In this document: positions 62,944 through 64,000 of the stretch, one piece after another | Layout: each line of letters begins with the position of its first letter | How positions within the stretch are numbered: position 1 is the stretch's first letter | Origin: an uncultured Cellvibrionales bacterium | GTDB taxonomy: Bacteria > Pseudomonadota > Gammaproteobacteria > Pseudomonadales > Porticoccaceae | Assembly: GCA_913031145.1 (NCBI GenBank) | Contig: CAJWCO010000012.1 | Coordinates: 1-64,000 of the forward strand | DNA: 64,000 nt | Reading direction: 5' to 3' | Made by a program: the position numbers and the translations under genes | Notes under the pieces: generated by a model | The model's input: only the letters and a program-made list of their open reading frames with translations | Database searches by the model: none | Told to the model about the DNA's origin: nothing

Positions 62944-64000
62944 ATGGTTCCTTTACTTCGTTGTTTACTTTGCCTTTGCGGCTTCCTAATCGGCACCGGC
63001 GGACTCGCAGAAGCAACCGAATCGACTGCCAGTGCGGACAAGATGACCACGCACTGCGAGCATACTGATCCAAACCAGCCTAATCTGTACCTTTGGAACC
63101 CAGAGAACCTCAATATTACTCGAACACGCCTCGCAAATACGCCATCATCATCTGTTTCAAAGGCATATGAGCGATTGTTAAGAAATGCTGAAAAAGCGCT
63201 GATATCGGGCCCTTTTAGCGTTGTCTTTAAAACCAAAACACCCCCAAGTGGCAATAAGCAGGACTACTACAGCACCGCACCCTATTGGTGGCCCAATCCG
63301 GCGACAAAGGACGGATTGCCGTATATTCGGAAAGATGGTGTTACCAACCCTGATCGAAAAAATTCAGACACAGATCGAGAGTCATTAGGCCAACTCAGCA
63401 ATAATGTCGTAACGTTGTCACTGGCCGCCTATCTAAGTGGCGAAGTTCGCTATGCGCAAAAAGCCGCCGCTCTGTTGCGCGTCTGGTTTGTTGATGAACT
63501 TACCAGCATGAACCCAAACCTGAACTATGCGCAAGCAATTCCGGGAGTGACCGACGGTCGCGGCGTGGGCATTATCGATACGTACAGCCTTGTGCAGGTT
63601 ATTGACGCAATCGGGCTACTCGAACATATGACCGCCCTCTCCGCTGGAGAGATCGCCGGTTTAAAAGGGTGGTTTACTGATTACACGCTGTGGCTAATAA
63701 CCAGTTCCAACGGCATGGATGAGCGAAAAAGATCAAATAACCACGGTATTTACTATGACTTACAAGTCGCGGTCTTCGCTGCATTTGTGGGCGATTACAC
63801 TGCCGTCAAAGTCATGCTTGATAGTATCAAAAATCGCCGTATACCCTCTCAAATCAACGCAAAGGGGCAGTTGCCTGCCGAGTTAAAGAGAACCAAGTCT
63901 TTTCACTACACGGCGTTTACGATTCGAGGACTCATGGACGCAGCAGATTTAGCCGAGTGCATTGGCGAAGATCTATGGATGCACACCACACCTAAAGGCG
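62944..64000 (+). CDS. Second alginate-lyase-like protein (partial, runs off right edge)
   Basis: Not in the ORF track because the frame is open to the window end; I translated it from the ATG at 62944. The visible 352 residues start with a signal peptide (MVPLLRCLLCLCGFLIGTGG). The alginate-lyase superfamily (PF05426) is shown by YYSTAPYWWPNP, SMNPNLNYAQAIPG, GRGVGIIDTYSLVQVIDA, KRSNNHGIYYDLQVAVF and LPAELKRTKSFHYTAF. Asn 266/His 267 and Arg 316/Tyr 322 are the likely catalytic residues, with the same spacing as in the lyase at 42491-43705. No obvious ribosome binding site lies in the 14 bases after the hairpin. It probably cleaves the same class of polymer. Confidence 0.87.
   Translation, partial: MVPLLRCLLCLCGFLIGTGGLAEATESTASADKMTTHCEHTDPNQPNLYLWNPENLNITRTRLANTPSSSVSKAYERLLRNAEKALISGPFSVVFKTKTPPSGNKQDYYSTAPYWWPNPATKDGLPYIRKDGVTNPDRKNSDTDRESLGQLSNNVVTLSLAAYLSGEVRYAQKAAALLRVWFVDELTSMNPNLNYAQAIPGVTDGRGVGIIDTYSLVQVIDAIGLLEHMTALSAGEIAGLKGWFTDYTLWLITSSNGMDERKRSNNHGIYYDLQVAVFAAFVGDYTAVKVMLDSIKNRRIPSQINAKGQLPAELKRTKSFHYTAFTIRGLMDAADLAECIGEDLWMHTTPKG

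Noticed and set aside
41452-64000. Calling the right-hand locus an alginate operon
   Set aside because: The lyases have the alginate-lyase fold, but the pathway is uxaC-uxuB-manD plus kduI-kduD and GH105, which fits glucuronate and its unsaturated form. No DEH reductase is present.

Overview
The window reads as a chromosomal segment of a marine-type, polysaccharide-degrading gammaproteobacterium. The support is indirect: TonB-dependent receptors without SusD partners, a TRAP transporter, an ECF sigma/FecR pair, DUF1800/DUF1501 genes and an Entner-Doudoroff-type uronate pathway. Genus and order cannot be fixed from sequence alone. I saw no rRNA, tRNA, CRISPR array, transposase or phage gene.

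Left part (1-8.7 kb): a decayed DUF3604 gene with three in-frame stops and one frameshift, an EthA-like Baeyer-Villiger monooxygenase, a leucine-rich-repeat protein with a cysteine column, the 5-oxoprolinase operon pxpABC, a small membrane protein and a membrane-anchored TPR protein. From 8.8 to 17.7 kb one strand carries an ECF sigma factor, a shortened FecR-like anti-sigma factor, a large TonB-dependent receptor, a DASS-type dicarboxylate transporter and two exported or membrane-bound alpha/beta hydrolases. This looks like one uptake cassette.

Middle (17.8-41 kb): a SnoaL-like protein; a three-gene set on the minus strand (DUF1501, a multidomain DUF1800 protein with calcium-binding repeats and dockerin motifs, and a beta-propeller lipoprotein); an alpha/beta hydrolase-adenylate cyclase fusion; a lipoprotein sulfatase; a class II aldolase, an MFS transporter and acetoacetyl-CoA synthetase; a Ser/Thr kinase facing a PP2C phosphatase; and an operon of circularly permuted ATP-grasp, alpha-E and zinc metallopeptidase proteins.

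Right part (41.4-64 kb): a uronic-acid polysaccharide utilisation locus in three transcription units around a GntR/FCD regulator. Unit 1 (minus) is uxaC-uxuB-manD-GH2-beta-helix protein-alginate-lyase-like protein-kdgK. Unit 2 (minus) is GH105-TRAP(P,Q,M)-kduD. Unit 3 (plus) is DUF4861-kduI, followed by a TonB receptor and a second alginate-lyase-like gene that runs off the window. The enzymes suggest that a glucuronate-rich polymer is cut outside or at the cell surface by lyases. Unsaturated ends would go through GH105, KduI and KduD, and saturated glucuronate through GH2, UxaC, UxuB and ManD. Both branches meet at 2-keto-3-deoxygluconate, which KdgK phosphorylates. KDPG aldolase is not in the window. 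A TTGGTCA-type motif recurs six times in the three regulatory intergenic regions and is a candidate operator for the GntR-type regulator.
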